A stretch of DNA of 7,319 nt from a bacterium (GTDB taxonomy: Bacteria > Hydrogenedentota > Hydrogenedentia > Hydrogenedentiales > SLHB01), in contig JAAEQP010001118.1 in assembly GCA_024231375.1 (NCBI GenBank), positions 1-7,319 on the forward strand, written 5' to 3'. The number at the start of each line of letters is the position of its first letter. Position 1 is the first letter of the stretch. A model generated the notes under the pieces. The model was given only the letters and a program-made list of their open reading frames with translations. It was not told the DNA's origin and ran no database searches. This document shows, in pieces, positions 5,767 to 7,319 of the stretch. Made by a program: the position numbers and the translations under genes.

Positions 5767-6540
5767 TTGCCGACAGAGAACTACATTCGCTTTCTGGGCA
5801 CGGCCGGCTCGCGCTGGGTCGTGTCGCGGCAGTTGCGCGCGTCGGGCGGTATCTACCTGAACCTGTGCGGGCAACAGATCGTGGTGGACCCCGGCCCCGG
5901 CGCGCTGGTACGGTGCGCCCAGACTCAGCCGCCCATTGAGGTCGCAGATCTGGATGCGTTGATCGTGACGCACCGCCACATCGACCATTGCAGCGACGTG
6001 ACCATCTTGCTGGACGGCATCACGGGCGGCGGCCTGCACCGCCGGGGCAAACTCTTCGCACCGGCCAGTTGCCTCACCGACAGCGACGCCATCATGATGG
6101 GCTACGTCCGCCGGTTCGTGGACGAGGTGGCCACGCAGCCCGAGTCGTCCTACGAGGTGGGCGATCTCCGATTCCGCACGTCGATTCCCCACAACCACGG
6201 GTCGGACACCTACGGACTCATCTTCGATGTCGCCGGACGCGAACTGGCGTTTCTCGTGGACACCCGGTTCTTCCCCGAACTGATTGACGCGTACGCCGGG
6301 GTGGACACCCTGGTTATCAACGCCACGCTTGAGAAGCAGCCGGAGTCTACCCGAATCTTTCACCTGGGCATGGACGACGTGCGCGAGATCGCGCGCGGCG
6401 TACGCCCGCGCCGTCTCGTGCTGACCCATTTCGGCATGGGCGTCCTCGACCTGGGCCCGGAACGCCTCGCGTCCGCCATGGCCGACGAACTCGGTCTGGA
6501 CATCGTCGCCGCCGAAGACAGCATGCGGCTGGATGTGTAA
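5767..6540 (+). CDS. Metallo-beta-lactamase-fold metal-dependent hydrolase
   Basis: The 257-residue product is a probable cytoplasmic (no signal peptide) binuclear metal hydrolase. The opening IRFLGTAGSRW (7-17) and VVDPGPGALVRC (39-50) are typical of the fold's first strands. The metal motif HRHIDH is intact (His69, His71, Asp73, His74). Further ligand candidates are His142 or His144 (IPHNHG), Asp165 (FLVDTRFF) and His221 (VLTHFGMG), so a full two-metal site can be built. The VDPGPGALVR plus THRHxDH arrangement resembles the general RNase Z/PhnP-like hydrolases; the substrate (phosphodiester, lactone or thioester) cannot be told. The start is TTG behind GGGGAGG, 38 bases after the methyltransferase stop; an in-frame ATG as far up as 5623 would overlap that gene by more than 100 bases and lacks family similarity. 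The next gene follows after 143 bases in which I see no clear promoter or terminator. Confidence 0.9.
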   Translation: MPTENYIRFLGTAGSRWVVSRQLRASGGIYLNLCGQQIVVDPGPGALVRCAQTQPPIEVADLDALIVTHRHIDHCSDVTILLDGITGGGLHRRGKLFAPASCLTDSDAIMMGYVRRFVDEVATQPESSYEVGDLRFRTSIPHNHGSDTYGLIFDVAGRELAFLVDTRFFPELIDAYAGVDTLVINATLEKQPESTRIFHLGMDDVREIARGVRPRRLVLTHFGMGVLDLGPERLASAMADELGLDIVAAEDSMRLDV

Positions 6541-6683
6541 CCTGGAGGTGTCCCCGCCATTCGTGCTGATTCGTCCACTCGAAACCCCGGTGCCCGGTCG
6601 GGTAGGATGGTGAGGTGCATTCACACGGGGTCGCCACGACGACCGGCACACTAGCGTAGCGGCCGAACCACGGAGCCTCGCGA

Positions 6684-7319
6684 ATGGAACACGAAGCGAA
6701 AATCCGGTTGGGTGCGTTCTTCGGAGTGCTGGCGGTCATGGCGCTGTGGGAGGTGTTGGCGCCGCGGCGGGCGCTGACGGCCTCGAAGGCGAGCCGGTGG
6801 ACGGCGAATTTCGGCGTGCTCATCGTGGACAATCTGATCGTGCGCATGCTGTTCGGCGCGTTGGCTGTGACCGCGGCGGATTACACGCAGGCGTTGGGCT
6901 GGGGACTGTTCAGCATCGTTGCCCTGCCGGGGTGGGTCGTCTTCGCGGTGTCGATTCTGCTGCTGGACTTCGTGGTGTACCTTCAGCATGTGATGTTCCA
7001 CGCAATCCCGCTGCTCTGGCGATTCCACATGATGCATCATGCCGACCCGGATCTGGACGTGTCGTCGGGCGGCCGGTTCCACCCTGTCGAGATCGTCATT
7101 TCCATGGTCATCAAAGTCATCGCCATCGCGCTGATTGGCCCGCCCGTGGCCGCCGTGGTGGTGTTCGAGGTGGTGCTCAACGCAACGGCCATGTTCAACC
7201 ACAGCAACGTGCGGATGCCGCGCGGGCTCGACGCCGTGCTGCGTTGGATCGTGGTTACGCCCGACATGCACCGGGTGCACCATTCCGTTGACTACGAGGA
7301 GTCAAACTCCAATTTCGGA
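6684..7319 (+). CDS. Sterol desaturase / fatty acid hydroxylase superfamily membrane protein (partial, runs off right edge)
   Basis: The frame is open from the ATG at 6684 to the end of the window (212 codons), with GGAG 8 bases upstream. The product is an integral membrane di-iron enzyme family member that hydroxylates or desaturates lipid-like substrates. Seen: hydrophobic helices at about 7-27, 43-65, 73-98 and 137-170, and the histidine clusters that hold two irons: HVMFH (102-106), HMMHH (115-119), then FNHSN (171-175) and HRVHH (196-200) before EESNSNFG. The spacing and the HxxHH pairs match bacterial members such as those near carotenoid, hopanoid or ether-lipid genes, but the true substrate is unknown. 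The C-terminus, probably another 60-100 residues, is outside the window. It may be transcribed with the metallo-hydrolase upstream or on its own. Confidence 0.93.
   Translation, partial: MEHEAKIRLGAFFGVLAVMALWEVLAPRRALTASKASRWTANFGVLIVDNLIVRMLFGALAVTAADYTQALGWGLFSIVALPGWVVFAVSILLLDFVVYLQHVMFHAIPLLWRFHMMHHADPDLDVSSGGRFHPVEIVISMVIKVIAIALIGPPVAAVVVFEVVLNATAMFNHSNVRMPRGLDAVLRWIVVTPDMHRVHHSVDYEESNSNFG

Noticed and set aside
5557..6651. Minus-strand open frame of 364 codons opposite the metallo-hydrolase
   Set aside because: Shadow frame; the plus strand has the intact HRHIDH metal site.
6651..7291. Open frames on both strands (minus 6651-7283, plus 6746-7291) over the desaturase
   Set aside because: The frame starting at 6684 has transmembrane helices and all histidine clusters; the others are His/Arg-rich shadows of it.

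Overview
The window reads as a piece of a GC-rich, Gram-negative-type bacterial chromosome. A type IV pilus inner-membrane operon implies an envelope with an outer membrane. A PmoA-like (DUF6807) secreted protein, a family I associate mainly with Planctomycetes, Lentisphaerae, Verrucomicrobia and neighbouring uncultured phyla such as Hydrogenedentota, hints at one of those lineages. No rRNA or other strong marker gene is present, so the taxonomic placement is a guess.

Left third, minus strand: pilM (961-2205), pilN (311-964) and the first 104 codons of pilO (1-314) form a tight operon. Both junctions are 4-base ATGA stop/start overlaps. Together they encode the cytoplasmic actin-like PilM and the bitopic PilN and PilO, the alignment complex that links the pilus motor to the outer-membrane secretin. 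A good sigma-70-type promoter (TTGACA, 17 bases, TAGTCT) lies about 118 bases upstream of pilM, and a possible second, extended -10 promoter lies further upstream.

Middle (about 2206-3068): this stretch has no protein gene. On the minus strand it holds what I read as a complete 6S RNA gene (ssrS). It has a sigma-70 promoter with a 17-base spacer, a roughly 200-nt transcript with the 6S hallmarks (TGTTCG near the 5' end, the GAGCCNAAT product-RNA start region, paired ends, a long internal hairpin), and a rho-independent terminator. This is the most notable item in the window, because no open reading frame reveals it.

Right half, plus strand: five genes follow in one direction. They are an aldo/keto reductase (3069-4067), the secreted DUF6807 protein (4103-5068), a class I SAM-dependent methyltransferase-like protein (5099-5728), a metallo-beta-lactamase-fold hydrolase (5767-6540), and a sterol desaturase/fatty acid hydroxylase family membrane protein cut by the right edge (6684-7319). 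The first four are 30-38 bases apart and each has its own Shine-Dalgarno sequence, so they may be one transcription unit. Two of them appear to start with TTG behind an identical GGGGAGG. The first two suggest carbohydrate or keto-compound metabolism with one periplasmic and one cytoplasmic step, but a shared pathway is not proven. The methyltransferase gene carries a run of ten G inside the coding sequence, a candidate slippage site.

I do not see a wholly new system. The items most worth a second look are the 6S RNA locus, the enlarged acidic linker in PilM, and the G10 tract. No tRNA, rRNA, insertion sequence or CRISPR array was seen.
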